Shown piece after piece: positions 1-12,005 of a stretch of 64,000 nt of DNA. The notes under the pieces are model-generated. The model ran no database searches. It saw only the letters and a program-made list of their open reading frames with translations, and was not told the origin of the DNA. The stretch is from positions 1,860,001 through 1,924,000 of the forward strand of contig NC_003284.9 of NCBI RefSeq assembly GCF_000002985.6, given 5' to 3'. The position numbers and the translations under genes were made by a program. Numbering within the stretch: position 1 is the stretch's first letter; every line of letters begins with the position of its first letter. The stretch comes from Caenorhabditis elegans (taxonomy: Eukaryota > Nematoda > Chromadorea > Rhabditida > Rhabditidae).

Positions 1-721
1 CGTAACGTAGCAATCTCCCCCCAAAAAAAGATGAAAAGGAAACGGAAAATTGGTCGAAATCTTGATCAATGTGGCAGTAAATCTTTCTACTCCACCCCTT
101 CTCACACCCTCAATTCGCATAAATTGGTTTTAAGGAAGGCGAGGTCGGCAAGATATTTGAGTGGGTATTCTGAAATCACAGTTTTATTATTATTGGAGTT
201 TACTTTTAAATTTAAATTTTGTTAGAATCAATTTAAATTTGTTTAAAATTGAACTTTCAAAAGTTTAAAATTATACAGTACAGAGTTCAAAGTCCACTAA
301 GAATCAGGTTTTGATTTTTGAATTTTATAGGGATATCGAGTACTAGAAACACATTGACACCAATTTTTTTGAGCACGTTGCGAAATAAATTTTATTGCAA
401 AAACATCTATATCTATTAAAAAAAAACTTAACAATTAGTTTTAATTTAAAAAAAAAGTAAATTTGATGAATTTTCTAATATGAATTTGTATAAGTTTCAA
501 TTAATTTCTAAAATTATTGCAATACAACTAATTCTATCAGAAACTCATTTTTTTGAAAATTAAACTTTTTTCAAATTAGGTTTCAAAATTCAAATTTTTC
601 CTGAAATTGTTTGAACCGTTTTATACCTGCTAATAAACAATTTTTCTGAAAATCAAAAAAATTGCTACACTTTTTCTCACAAAATTTCAAAAACTTCCAG
701 ACCTATGCTATAAATTTGAAC

Positions 722-3543
722 ATGTCTGCTCCTTCAAACAAGACGACTAGCTGGGTGAGTACTTACTGCGTAATTCGGACAAAATCATTGAGATTTATGA
801 CTTTGGGCATAAATTGGGACTTCAATTTTGATTTAGCTATGTTTTTTGTTGTAGTATGGTTTATGGAATGCTTTACTAAACTCATAATTCAAAGTTTAGC
901 TCATGAAACCTAATTTACTGCCACAAACTAATGAAATTATCAACGATTCTATGTTTTTTGGTTTTGTATTGAAGATTGTAAGTTTATAATGAAACGAGAA
1001 AAATAATTTTGAAGACATCAACAAGAAACGGTACTCTTATGTTTTTCTGGAATCTTCTAGAACCTTCTGGAAAATTGGAAAAAAAATCTGGAATGTTCTA
1101 GAACCATCTGGAAAATTAGAAAAAATATTCTGGAATGTTCTGAAACCTTCTGGATAATTAGAAAAAAATTTGGAATGTTCTAGAACCTTCTGGAACATTA
1201 TAAAAAATTCTGGAATGTTCTAGAACATTTTTTTTTTGAATTTTCCAGAAAATTCCTAGAATATACTAGAATTTTTTCGAATTTTCCAGATGCTTCTAGA
1301 ACAATCTAAAAGTTTTTCAACTTTCCAATTTGAAATTTGGCAAAATTGAAAAAAAAATTGAAGTTTTAATTTCTCGCCAAATGTTTTCGAAAGCTAAAAA
1401 TTGGAATTTCGCCAGAACAAATGTCTCAAAAAACTTTAATTTCCCGCCAAATTTATCAAGACATGTGTTTATGTTCATTTTTACCAGTTAATTGGTCGAA
1501 AAATGTTAAATATGACAAATATATAATGATAAAAATCAAAACAAAAAGTTGATACAAAAATTACGAAAAATTTTTTTTTTCGAAAAACTAAAAAGAAACT
1601 CTTGGTCTGCGGATTTTTAATTATTTTTTTGAGTTTTCATATTTTATAAAATATTTGAAAATATAAATTCAAGAAAATGCTTCAAACAAAAAAGGCACTA
1701 TTTTGACTTTAAAAACTGAGAAGCCGACTAGAGAGTTTAGACCCAAAAAGCACAGAATTATTTTCTTTTCCAAATTCAGAAGTAATGAAGCAAGCTATAA
1801 TTTTCAACCTGGGACTTATTTTGACCTCTAATAGTTTACCTTTAACATACGTGTCTTAAATCCAACAATTTTTCAGTGGTCCGACACAAAACATGTTTTC
1901 CATACGTGCACCAAAGGATATGAGGCAAAAATGATCAATGTAGTTGGGTATTCTATTCTCCAAGTTTTACTTGACTTGACAGTGCTTCAGCTGATGCTCC
2001 GCTTCTCGATAACGTCGTACCGATTGGATTCAAAAGTTAGATTTGGATTTTTCAAGTTCACACTTCCTGAAATTTAATAGTGGGCAAAAATTTATCTGAA
2101 AGGTTTTAGAACTTTTAAGAATTGTCTCTGAAATTTTCTTGAATTTTTACGAATTTTCCAAATGGTTCTAGAACATTTCCGAAATTTTTCGAATTCTCCA
2201 AAAAGCTTTAGAACATTACAGATTTTTTTCGAACTTTCCAGAAGGTTCTAGAAGATTTCAGAAATTTTACGAATTTTCTAAAAGGTTCTAGAACATATCC
2301 GATTTTTTTTGAATTTTCCAAAAGGTTCTAGAACATTTCCGAAATTTTTCAAACTTTCCAGAAAGTTCTAGAGCACCCCAGAATTTTTCGTGAATTTTCC
2401 GGAAAGTCGCGGTATGCCCTAATTTTAAGAAAACATTATTAAAAACTCCAATTTTCAGGATCTCAATTCTATCAACTTGGACCAAGAAATCGAGCCAACT
2501 GCTGATAACATCAAACTTGTTGCGCTTTTCTTCTTAACAACAATCACCGGAGCAGTTATCGCAGTGTACCGTCATGCTTTTGGAGCAGCTCTTTTAGTTC
2601 TCACACAAGTTGTCATGTGCTTTGGAGTTTTCAACTTGTTCTCAAAACCAATGATTATAGTCACTCTGGAGAAGTTCGGCTCGGAAGAGAATTTCCTCGA
2701 ATCACAGTTTTTACTAGGATTTTACAACTGCCTGGTCACTTTTGCTTGTTGTTTGGTGTACTTTTTGCCAACGGTTCTTGGAATTTGGTTCATGTACTGC
2801 ACGGTGATAGTTATGCTAGTTTTTATGGGATTCAAAGTAAGCGGAACTTAAGGTTATCAGTATTCATATTTTGAAATAAAACTGGATATGGTCAGGGTAG
2901 TAGTACTGTAGGGGTACTGTAGGATTTCAGAGTTTGGGGTTAGTGGGGGGCGTATTATCGGGGTACTGTAGTAGTACTGTAGGGTGTTTAATGTAGTTTT
3001 GGAAAAAAAATCAGTTTTTTCAGGGATATTGTGGTTAGTTGGCATCATGGTCGGGGTACTTTAGTAGTATTGCAGGGATACTGTAGGAATTCAAAGTTTG
3101 GGGTTACTGGGGGCATATGGTCAAAATATTTTAGTAGTGCTGTGGGTTACTGTAGGAGTACTGTAGTTTTGTTTGACAGTCTTGTCAGTATGATTACTGT
3201 AACTCTGGGAAAAATACGTTTTTGTCTTGGAAGGGGTATTGGTTCGGGGTTCGTGGGAGATATCCTCGGGGAACCGTAGTAGTACGTAGGAATACTGTAG
3301 GAGTACTGTGGGATTACTGTAGTTGTAAAAAATGGATTCTTGTCTTTGGAAGAAATACAAATTAAATTTTTTAAAAATCAGTTATATTTTGAAGCAACTA
3401 TTTTTTTAAACATTTGAATTCAGATCTACGAGGAGCAGGATGCAAATATTGTGACGTCATCTCAAGCAAATGTTTCTACATCTTCCTCGGATAGAAGTAC
3501 ACCTGCCGAAACCGATTATTTCAGTGATAATAGTTCGATATGA
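722..3543 (+). CDS. Four-exon multi-pass membrane protein, unrecognised family
   Basis: Exons 722-754, 1877-2035, 2459-2836 and 3424-3543 join in phase 0 at every junction into a 229-aa frame with GT/AG introns. The start ATG lies about 14 bases after a ttccag acceptor, as expected for a trans-spliced or spliced leader. Residues about 32-54 are a weakly hydrophobic helix; 84-101, 104-124 and 147-187 are strongly hydrophobic, giving about four or five membrane segments. The C-terminal 39 residues (exon 4) are Ser/Thr/Asp-rich and probably cytosolic. An AATAAA lies at about 3577, some 35 bases after the stop. I do not recognise the family; function unknown. Introns 1 and 2 carry TTCTAGAA arrays and intron 3 a TACTGTAG array. 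The exon structure is well supported by phase consistency; the role is not. Confidence 0.75.
1040..1320. repeat. Heat-shock-element-like array in intron 1
   Basis: About six tandem units of roughly 35-40 bp, each containing alternating pentamers of the form GAAnnTTCnnGAAnnTTCnnGAA. The clearest is at 1053-1075, with five contiguous pentamers. This spacing is the consensus for HSF-1 binding. Copies degrade after 1240. HSE-bearing arrays of this kind are known to have been spread by Helitrons in Caenorhabditis; I see no clear Helitron ends here. Confidence 0.7.
2095..2405. repeat. Second TTCTAGAA/HSE-like array, intron 2
   Basis: Seven or so units of about 45 bp, each with GGTTCTAGAACATT flanked by TTTCC and GAA half-sites. 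Same family as the intron-1 array but with longer spacers, so fewer contiguous pentamers. It occupies most of intron 2 (2036-2458). Confidence 0.65.
2885..3345. repeat. TACTGTAG repeat array in intron 3
   Basis: Many irregular copies of GGGTACTGTAG and TAGTAGTACTGTAGG. This family is dispersed throughout the window (also 4480-5000, 9465-9600, 35275-35345, 36120-36200 and 38240-38410). The frames open through it are repeat artefacts. Confidence 0.8.
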
Positions 3544-5170
3544 TTGTTTTATGCATATTTTATATAAAAATTGTAAAATAAATTGCTTAAAGTATTTTAG
3601 AGAGCTGGCTCAAACAAAAAACGTAGCATGGAAGTTATGAAGATTTTTAGTTCAACTCGGTTTTTCAGATTTTGCTCACAGCTGTTGTAATAAGTTCAAA
3701 AAATTAAAGATTTTAACAGACAGATTTTTTTCAAAATTTTCACTCACCATCTATACCTACAAATTGATTCTGACATTTACCACTGAAGTTTTCAAATGCA
3801 TTGCCAAAAAATTATCATTTGTACAATATTGGCAGTCAATATTTCAATAAATAAATTGCATTGTTCCGAATAATACATGAAATCTTTCAAATTGCCTCCG
3901 AATTTTCCCATTTTTTCTGCCCCATTTTATCATCACGCAATCATTTTCAGGCTGTTGACTCATACTTTTCATTTGTTTTTATCATTGCAATCTCTGTACC
4001 AAAAAATCCATTTTATCTCAATCTTGTATAGTTTCAAAATATCCAAATCAACAAGAAAAAATACTACACAAGTATCCAAATTTTGATAGCACCACTTAGT
4101 TCAATCAGGCCATGCTACTCAAATTATGAATTTTTAATTAAAAATGTGTTGGTTTTTTTTTCTAAATATAACCCTCAAGTCAGATATTCTTCCCCAAAAT
4201 TGGTCTTAATTCAAATTCATCAAAAAAGTGTACCGAGAAAAAAAGACGTCACTTGAGGTGTCACTGTTTGCTCACTTGTCACCGCGCCATTCTTTTTTCT
4301 TTTTCATTTTGAATTTGAATTATCTTGCCCTTTTGATGTTCTAGTTTTTTTTTCAAATTTAATAGTTTACAGTTACCAAAAATAAAATTTAAACATGTTT
4401 CTACTAGTGTATAATTCTTTTTGAAAACCGTTATCGGAACAAAAAACGGAAATAGCTGTTCTAGTTGTTGGCAAAACTGTAGGTACGGTAGAGTAGTAGT
4501 AATACGGTAGATTTAATGTAGTACTGCAGTAATATTACGGTAGATTTAAAGTAGTACTGTAGTAGTAGTACGATAGATTTAATATAGTACTGTAGTAATA
4601 TTACGGTAGATTTAATGTAGCACTGTAGTAGTAGTACGGTAGATTTAATATAGCACTATAGGAGTGGTACGGTAGATTTAATGTAGTACTGTAGTGCAGG
4701 AGTACTGTAGGAGTTCTACTGTAGTAGTACTGTAGGGTGTTAGAAGTGAAAAGCTGTTCCAGTACACTAGTGGCTTGTTATAGGTACTGAAGGAATACTG
4801 TAGGAAAACTGTAAGAGTTTAGGAAAAAGGAGTTCCATGAAAGAACAGAACAGCAGATTGAGTACTGTAGTTAGTTTATAGACGTACTGTAATAATACTG
4901 AAGGAAAATAAAACTGGTAGGATATCATACATACTAAACAAACAAATAGTATTGTAGGTTTACTGTAGGGCTTCAGAGAGTAGTGTGAAAATACTGAGGG
5001 ATTATTGTCGATTTTGTATTCAAGTGGCTACTGGAACGTGATTAATTAGTAGAATTTAACTTATGTAGTCATAATTACATAAATATTCAAATCCGGTACC
5101 AGTGACGGGTACCTTCTAGAAATTTCATTTCGACTCGACTGATCCTTGCTGTTATTCATTATTTTTAGAA
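3544..5170. other. Intergenic; TACTGTAG/TAGATTTAA tandem array
   Basis: No coding signal. 3600-4470 is plain AT-rich sequence. 4478-4745 holds about seven tandem units of roughly 33-60 bp with the core ACGGTAGATTTAATGTAGTA, decaying into scattered TACTGTAG to about 5000. A trans-splice-like acceptor (tatttttag) at 5160-5168 precedes the T-box ATG. Confidence 0.7.
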
Positions 5171-6464
5171 ATGAATCCAATTTTCGCAACTTTATTGCCG
5201 GAACAAGACAACCAATGGCGGCTGCTCGAATCCAAAAACCACGAGATGACTGTCACAAGAAATGGTTGTCGGATTTTCCCCAAGCTCCATTATGAAGTCC
5301 ATGGTCTCGTCGCGGACAAGTGCTACAGTATGGTGTTTCATATAGCGGCAGTGGACAATTTCCGCTACAAATATGAAGAAGGAAGCTAGAAGCGATACAG
5401 AATCCAGCAGTTCAAGGAGCCCAAGTTCATTTGTCATCCGGCTGGAATCAAGATGGGAGCGTACGTTTGTTGTCTGTTCTTGACTAGCAACAGAGTACAT
5501 TTGCGGAGGCCTCCGCCTGCCTCGCGCCGCTATTCAAAGACCTTTTGCACTATGTCACGTGGTGTCAGGCTGTCCCCTTACGATTTGATCTACAAAAAAT
5601 GCGGGAGTTGAGGCGCAGAGTTCTTAACTGATTTTGCATGGTTAAGAACGTGCTGACGTCACATTATTTTGGGCCAAAAATTCCCGCATTTTTTGTAGAA
5701 CAAACCGTGATGAGGCAGATTGATACCACTTGCGTAATGCAGAAGTGTGTCAGGCTCTGAAACCGCGCCTGCAGCTTAAGGAAGCCCCAGTTAACATCAC
5801 AAAAATATTCAAATTTCAGATTGTGGACGTCCAGAACAATTTCATTTGAGGATTTTTTCATCACCACCAACCCACAACCTACCGACAATTCCATGGTGAA
5901 TTTGCTAAAGAATATTCTGAAAATAACGAAACTTTTTTAGATCCATCTGCCGCCACACTGTAAGTTCACACCAATTCTAGATGTGTATGAGGTGGTGTTG
6001 GATCATATGCAGCAACCTGCAACAATGCATCGCGTCAGTTCCTGCCGACTTCCGTACACTTTTATGACAGTCACGATGTACAAGGTAACTTTTACTTTTA
6101 CTTTTAATTTTTGATAGTTTTTCTAGAAGAATATTTTTAGAATCGAGAAGCCCGTGTCTTGAAATTGGGGATGAACCCTCACGCTCGACATTTTCTGAAG
6201 AATAATACCAATAAAAACCATCTGGATACAGCTTCCTTGATTCCTCCAATTCCATCTGTCCAACCATTGCCTCTTTTTCCTCTCCCACAAAACTCGATGT
6301 CTTATACTTTCTCATACGACACGTACCCGTCAAACATCCATGTTGCCCCGATTCAGCTCCCGTTCCCATTCCCTGCAGTGCTCTCAACTCTAGCTTCATC
6401 CCTTCAACTTTGTCGGGACGGGGATCCTGAAGAAATCGATGAGGAGATCGACATTATGAATTAG
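5171..6464 (+). pseudogene. Divergent T-box transcription factor, one in-frame stop
   Basis: Exons 5171-5460, 5820-5895, 5941-6084 and 6141-6464 join with consistent phase into 277 codons. The product reads as a T-box DNA-binding domain from about residue 25 to 195: an N-terminal segment with HEMTVTRNGCRIFPKL, a Trp-containing middle strand, the SFEDFFITTN element (equivalent to the 'VSFxKLKLTNN' block), a HIHLPPH-like strand, and the terminal block NREARVLKLGMNPHARHF matching the 'AYQNxxITxLKIxxNPFA' region. A Pro-rich, acidic tail follows. Codon 73 (5387-5389) is TAG where the family has Trp, one G-to-A change away. Everything else is intact, so this is either a very recent pseudogene, a strain variant or a sequence error. 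A tatttttag acceptor 2 bases upstream of the ATG supports trans-splicing. C. elegans has many divergent tbx genes; I cannot say which this is. Confidence 0.8.
5556..5732. repeat. CACGTGGTGTCAG palindromic element, copy 1
   Basis: Inverted-repeat element with ends CACGTGGTGTCAGGCTGTCC and its complement, an inner arm with TTTGATCTACAAAAAATGCG, and a centre with TTAAGAACGTGCTGACGTCA. It lies inside intron 1 of the T-box gene and folds as one long hairpin. Five relatives lie elsewhere in the window. Confidence 0.8.
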
Positions 6465-6974
6465 TTGAATTAATATCAATATTCTGTGTGCATTTTCAAT
6501 TTTTCTACTTTTGTCTTGCATCATCGTTTTTCGTTTACTTTCCAATAATTAAAAAAAAAATTATACATAGATGCTAAAAATAATTATCACATACGTCTGT
6601 TGAAAAAATGTAACTTTCTATAAATTTTTTTTTGAAGATTGCAAAACACAAAAGAAACTTGTGTAATAGATGCACCCCAACAAGAATAAAGTTTTATTTT
6701 AAACAAATAAAATCGCTTCTTTTCATCTAGAACATTTCTCACTCTTCCTAAAATGCAAAATTTCAGGACTTACCATTGCGTCCCCTCTAACCCCCAAAAA
6801 CACAAATTGGCAGATCCTTCAGCTTTACAGGCAAGTGTCTCGCAACCTGTTATCCTCCGCATTTCCATTATCTCTCTGCTTTGTTGTTGCCAAACGTCTG
6901 CTGGTGTTGCGCCGTCTCTAACTGGGATACATAATTTTACTCATTTCCTAACTTTTGTCACACTCGGCCTCTAA
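6465..6974. other. Intergenic, AT-rich, then first unit of a dispersed repeat
   Basis: Poly-A-like AATAAA motifs near 6697 follow the T-box gene. 6760-6960 is the first of about five degenerate copies of a promoter-like repeat (CTGTTGGTGGTGCGC box; see 6760-11300). No gene seen. Confidence 0.5.
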
Positions 6975-7400
6975 AATTTCAGGCAAATTGGCAAATCGGC
7001 AAATTGTCTGAATTGAAAAAGTTTTGGCAAATCGGCAAACCGTCATACTGCCGGACCTAAAATTTCAGGCAAATTGGCAAATCGGCAAATTGCCTAAAAT
7101 TTTCGGGAAAGGTTTTGCATTTCTTTTTGGAAATTTCAGAATTTAACTTCCAATCGGAAAAATTGTGCGCATCCTATGAATTTTCTTACATCTATTTTAA
7201 AAAGTAAACAAAATCTGTGAAAATACCTAAAGAAAACGAAGAAAAAAAATTCAAAAAAACAGTTTGAAGTGTTTCCGCCTTATAAAAAAATCCCACTTAA
7301 CGTTTCCACCAAATCGGCAAATTGCAGCAATTAAACAATTTCGGCAAATCGGCAAGCCGGCAGTTTTCCGGATTTCAAAACTTCCGGCAAATTGGGATTA
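6975..7400. repeat. GGCAAATTGGCAAATCGGCAA palindromic repeat
   Basis: Arms of repeated GGCAAATCGGCAAATTG flank an AT-rich centre with TGTTTCCGCCTTAT. A related half at 7545-7690 is in the opposite sense. This family recurs at 11885-12005, 40190-40235, 42835-43790, 44845-45175, 49650-49730 and 59035-59420. Confidence 0.75.
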
Positions 7401-7544
7401 AATTGGCAAAAATGATTCAAAAGATCTCTCTGGAAATTTGATTTAAGATATTGAGGGACTTTTGGTCATTGGTCACAGCCTAACAAAATCTGTTCCAGTA
7501 TACTTCAAATTTTATGATATGTTATTTCCTAAAATTCACAAAAA

Positions 7545-7690
7545 AAGACGGCAAATTTTTTTGTCGACAAATTAGGCAAATCGGCAAATTGCAGGTTTGC
7601 CGGAAACTTTATTTTCGACAAATTGTCGATTTGCCAAAATTTTCAATTCCTGTAATTTGCCGATTTGCCGGAAAATATCGTTTGCCGCCC
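7545..7690. repeat. GCAAATTGCCG palindromic repeat copy
   Basis: GACAAATTAGGCAAATCGG and its complement face each other around TTTCAATTCC; one compact hairpin copy. Confidence 0.7.
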
Positions 7691-8763
7691 ACCCATTCAG
7701 GACACGAGAGGTTTTTTTTAAATACGAACAATTCAAATAATTCACTCCTAAACTGTAGACGGCAGCTGCAGTAGATCATATTATATTTTCCTTTGTTCTT
7801 TATTGCTCTTCGATCTGCCATTTTTCTCATTTGTTTATACCAACTAGGTCGGCGCGCGTGGCGGTGTTTTCATAGAAAAGGGGGTGCTTTGATGACCCGT
7901 TCCGCGAAAAAGCCTCCCCCAAATACTGTAACTATTTCCCATGCAATGCAACAATCCTCTCCCTCTCCAGCCAGCTATGTTTTAATATTGCGAAACGTGC
8001 GTCCGCGTTTTTTAAACATGGCGCAAGACCTACACCACAGAATTTTCTGAGGACAGATTTGTTTCTCCTACACAACTTATACAGCACCGGTTTGCCGAGC
8101 CCACTGCGGGTAGTTCCAATAGGGGTGTACGGCAAATATACCTTTCCGGTGACTGTTAATGTAGGCGCTATCATCCCTCTAGTGCTCACTCTTTGATGAT
8201 TTCTCAATTTCATTTTTTTCATGGACTTTGAAAAAAAATTCTCAAAAGAAATGGGGTGAGGACGCAGAGCTTTACCGACTTCACATCTGGTGCTCTCGAA
8301 CCTCTACAGCCACAAATGAACTATAGGCAGATCTATCGGTTTTACCAGCAACATCATTCTAGCAACCTCTCCACATTTCCCTAATCTCTCCATTTTGTTT
8401 TTGTCAGACACCTGTTGGTGGTGCGCTGTCTCTACCCGGCACCAGACTGTTTACGCGTTTCATAATTTGTGTCCGAACTCTCTGCTTCTAGGGAACTTTT
8501 TTGAAATTGTTATTTATCTTTAAAAATGAGTAATTTGATGCTCTTCGAAAAAAATTGGATTGTCAGTGAAATTATCAAAAAATATCAAGGGGCCCATAGC
8601 AGTTGGAGGTCGATTTTCCAACTTTTTGTTCTTTTGCATATAATTTTTAGAAATTGCAGAATCCGATGCCAATATTAATTTTTCTTAAAAACGTTCGTAA
8701 GTGCCCTAAACCGCTCAAATGAAGTAGATCGCATAGCAATTGTGCGCACTGTATCAAAGGTTT

Positions 8764-8940
8764 CACGTGGTGTCAGGCTGTCTCATTACAGTTTGATCTA
8801 CAAGAAATGCGGGAATATTTTTACAGAAAAGTTGTGACGTCAGCACGCTCTTAACCATGCAAAATCAGATGATATGTCTGCGTCTCAACTCCCGCATTTT
8901 TCGAAGATCAAATCGAAATGGGACTTTCTGACTACAAGTG
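8764..8940. repeat. CACGTGGTGTCAG palindromic element, copy 2
   Basis: Same arms as copy 1, with TGACGTCAGCACGCTCTTAAC in the centre. The right end is degenerate (CTGACTACAAGTG). Confidence 0.75.
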
Positions 8941-9464
8941 AGGAGACAATGTCAGAGGCTCCTTCTTAACGGCTCAACCGACAGACACTTATAGATAGGA
9001 GCGGCTTGTATACGTTGCCTTTTCCATTTATCTGTACTCGTTTAGTCTCTTAATTCATTGTACCTGTCTTTAGGACTTATATTGCATGTGAGAGCTGCTT
9101 ATTACCTATAGACGCCACTCGCTTTTAGTCATGAATTTCATGCTAACCTAACTGTTTTCAAAATTATTATACATCATGCAAATACTGGAAGCTTGCATTT
9201 TTTTTCCAATTTCGCCACAGCTCAACACATTTCCTCTATCCCTCAAAATATCCTACTTTTTTGTTGACATCAAATCGGTGTTCTCGTAACATTAAACATT
9301 TTCCCATGCTTATTGCTATTGTCCGTGTACGTGTGAGTATTGACATTAATGTAGCGGGTACATGGTTTTTTTGTTTTTGGCAGCTGCGCCGGTTCTACCA
9401 GGCACGATATTGTTCATTTCTACCAACTCTCCCATTTTCCATGTCAAAGTTTGAGGGACTGTGG

Positions 9465-9600
9465 GCCGGTAGGGTTACTGTAGAGAAATTTGAGTTATTA
9501 GCTTTTGAAAAGGTATTGGATTGGAAGATGGTGGGGGATAATGTCAAGCGACTGTAGTGGGGCTGTAGGGGTACTGTAGGTATACGGTAGGGTTACTGTA
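9465..9600. repeat. TACTGTAG cluster
   Basis: Short run of GGGTTACTGTAG and GGGGTACTGTAG units separated by about 70 bases of unique sequence. Confidence 0.65.
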
Positions 9601-9743
9601 GTTTGGAAAATTTGGAATTTGCTAGATCTATCTTATAATTTGTGACACGACTTTGACATACTTTGAGCTTGTAGGAGTTGTGGTAACTCTGACGTCATGT
9701 AAATCTTAATTTTGTGCTTTGTCGAAATATTGATACGGTATAG

Positions 9744-9923
9744 GCACGTGGTGTCAGAGAGTCCCGTTGATCTACGCAGATCTACAAGAAATTCGGGAGT
9801 AGAGACGCAGAGTTCTCAATTGATTTCGCATGGTTAAGAACGTGCTGATGTCACGTTTTTTGGGAAAGAAATTCCCGCATTTTTTGTAGATCAAACCGTA
9901 GTGGGTCAGCCTGACACCACGTG
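9744..9923. repeat. CACGTGGTGTCAG palindromic element, copy 3
   Basis: Best-preserved copy: both outer arms (CACGTGGTGTCAG and CTGACACCACGTG) are intact and the centre carries AAGAACGTGCTGATGTCACG. Confidence 0.8.
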
Positions 9924-10564
9924 TATAGGTATATTCTAGAAAAAGTTCCTTATTGGACACTCCCTCCCATCGTATTCCCGGCGAGAACACGCCCCATTTT
10001 TTCCGTATTCGCACAACACTTCTCATGTCTCAACCCTCACTGCCACATTTGACGCAATTCAACACTCCACTGGTACTCTCCCTTTGTCTCACACTCTTTT
10101 TTTTTGTGCTAGAAAGCTGTTGGTGGGCCCGCGCCTCCTCTGCCAGTCACGGGATTGTTTGCCCTTCTCACTTTCTCTCCATTTTTTAGGCAATCACTTA
10201 CTTTTTGTTTCTCTACTGGTCAGTGGCGCCTTTTAAATTAGTTACACACGATCTTTTTTTTTTGGCACAACTCTCAGGATGTTCTCGACTCCAACCAGAG
10301 CTCCCCAGCCTGCTTTTATTCTCCTCGAGATAGTTTCTCAGGTTGAACCTTTATTTTAATTTCATGTGATTCATATCTATAGTTGTTATCAAGTGACTTA
10401 GTTAATTTCTGCTTACCTAGTTCAAGATTTGTCTTTTTACTGTCCTAAAATTTTCTAGTGTTCAATTTGACCGTAACTGTAGTAACGGTTTCACTCTTTG
10501 AGCTTCCCTGATTTTTGAATGTCATCAACATGGTGCATCCTACAATGTGGTGGCGATTTGATAT

Positions 10565-10905
10565 GTGTAATGTTCTCTATCGCTTAATTTCTTATTTTTT
10601 CTTAAATTTCACAATTTCACAATTCATGGTGGTCCTCGACACGGTGGTCTTCATTTTTAGCATAACAGATTGATCCTTTCAACATCACTCTGTTTAGTTG
10701 TACGAGACATTCATATATAATGTCTTCATTGGACTGTAATGTTCTCTATTGCTCAAATTCCTATTTTTCTTCAATTTAACAACTTTACGATTCACGGTGG
10801 TCCTCGACGCGGCGGTCTTCATTTTTCGCTTAACAGCTTGATAATTCGAACATCCCTCTATTCTCCACCTCCAAGCTGTGCACTTCACAATCAGGTACTC
10901 TTAGC
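10565..10905. repeat. 169-bp tandem direct duplication
   Basis: AATGTTCTCTATCGCTTAAT at 10569 and its counterpart at 10738 begin two units sharing TTCACGGTGGTCCTCGACG and CGGTCTTCATTTTT over about 150 bp. No conserved frame. Confidence 0.65.
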
Positions 10906-11884
10906 GGGTGCGATTAAAGCTTCTGAAAGATACACTTTCTATATTTCTATATTGCTCAAACTAGTGGACTTAGACAATAAGAACTTGCAAATCTTCTATT
11001 TTTTTTCATTTAATTATGGTAAACTTACCAAATTGCCGCGGTTTTGAACCCAGTCGATATACGGTGCATTCTTATATAAAGTTTCTCCATTGGCCGCTCC
11101 CTCCTAGTGTACTTCCACGCCCCTTCTTGCTGTGCTCTCACTTCTCTAAACATCACTGCCGCAGCGGATTCAATTCAGCGTTGGCGGCCACTACCTTTCT
11201 CTCACTCCTCTATCTTTTCTTACTCGTTCTTTTTGTGTGTTGAAAGCTGCCCGCCTCCCGTCCACCAATCACAAGATTGTTGACATTTGTCACTTTTTCT
11301 ATGTTCTCCTTACTGGTCAGGTCAATGTCCTAACGGGGTGACCTCGAAGTGCTTTTTTAGTTTAATTTTCATCATTCTTCTTATTTTCAGCAATTGTAAT
11401 GCCGATTGAGCCAAGTGATAGGAAAGTGCCACAAGACATTTTCAAAAACGTCGTTAATAGATGCTCGTTAACCAAATTGAATTCCCGAGAATTTCACGAG
11501 TTGGAAATGTCAATTAGGCCGAGCACAAGAGCAATTGAAGAGTTGGATCCATCTTCAAACGACCTTTTGAAGTGGGAAACTGAATTGGCTTACACGGTGA
11601 GCCGTACTTGTTTTTTAACGTACAGTTATTTACTGCGAGACCGTGACCGTGGTAAGACCTTTTTCGTGAGACTTTTCTCTGCGATAATCTTAGTTGTAAG
11701 ATTCGATGCAATTATTTAGAAACGCATATCTATACATATTCCCCACATTATGTCCATAGGTAGCAATCTTTTTGGCACGTGCTGGTTATATTTATATTAT
11801 CATTTGAGTGGGAAAAATTCATCTAAAAATGAGTTAGAACTACAGAAAGGTCGCAGAGGTAGGGTGGACGGCACATGCCGTTCT

Positions 11885-12005
11885 GCAAATTTTTTTTGTC
11901 GACAAATTCGGCAAATCGGCAAATTGCCGGTTGGCCGATTTGCTCGAAACTTCAATTCAAGCAATTTTCCGATTTTCCGATTTGTCGGAAAAAATCGTTT
12001 GCCGC
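11885..12005. repeat. GCAAATTGCCG palindrome in the first long intron
   Basis: CAAATTCGGCAAATCGGCAA faces TTTCCGATTTTCCGATTTGT around a short centre; a compact hairpin between exon 1 and exon 2 of the locus. Confidence 0.7.

Larger units (their letters stand above)
6760..11300. repeat. Five degenerate copies of a pyrimidine-rich/CTGTTGGTG unit
   Basis: Blocks at about 6760-6960, 8290-8480, 9195-9440, 10020-10210 and 11090-11310 share the same order: a stretch with CACATTT/CTCTCC, a pyrimidine-rich tract, a CTGTTGGTGGxGCGCC box, TCTxCCAGGCAC, GATTGTTTAC and CTCTCCATTTT. Copies are about 0.9-1.5 kb apart and strongly diverged. No consistent reading frame exists, so I read them as repeated noncoding or promoter-like DNA. 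Between copies lie GCAAATTG palindromes (6975-7400, 7545-7690) and two CACGTGGTGTCAG elements. Confidence 0.45.

Noticed and set aside
2288..2485. 65-codon minus-strand frame
   Set aside because: Lies in the HSE-like array and overlaps exon 3 of the membrane-protein gene in antisense.
5192..5500. 102-codon minus-strand frame
   Set aside because: Antisense shadow of the T-box first exon.
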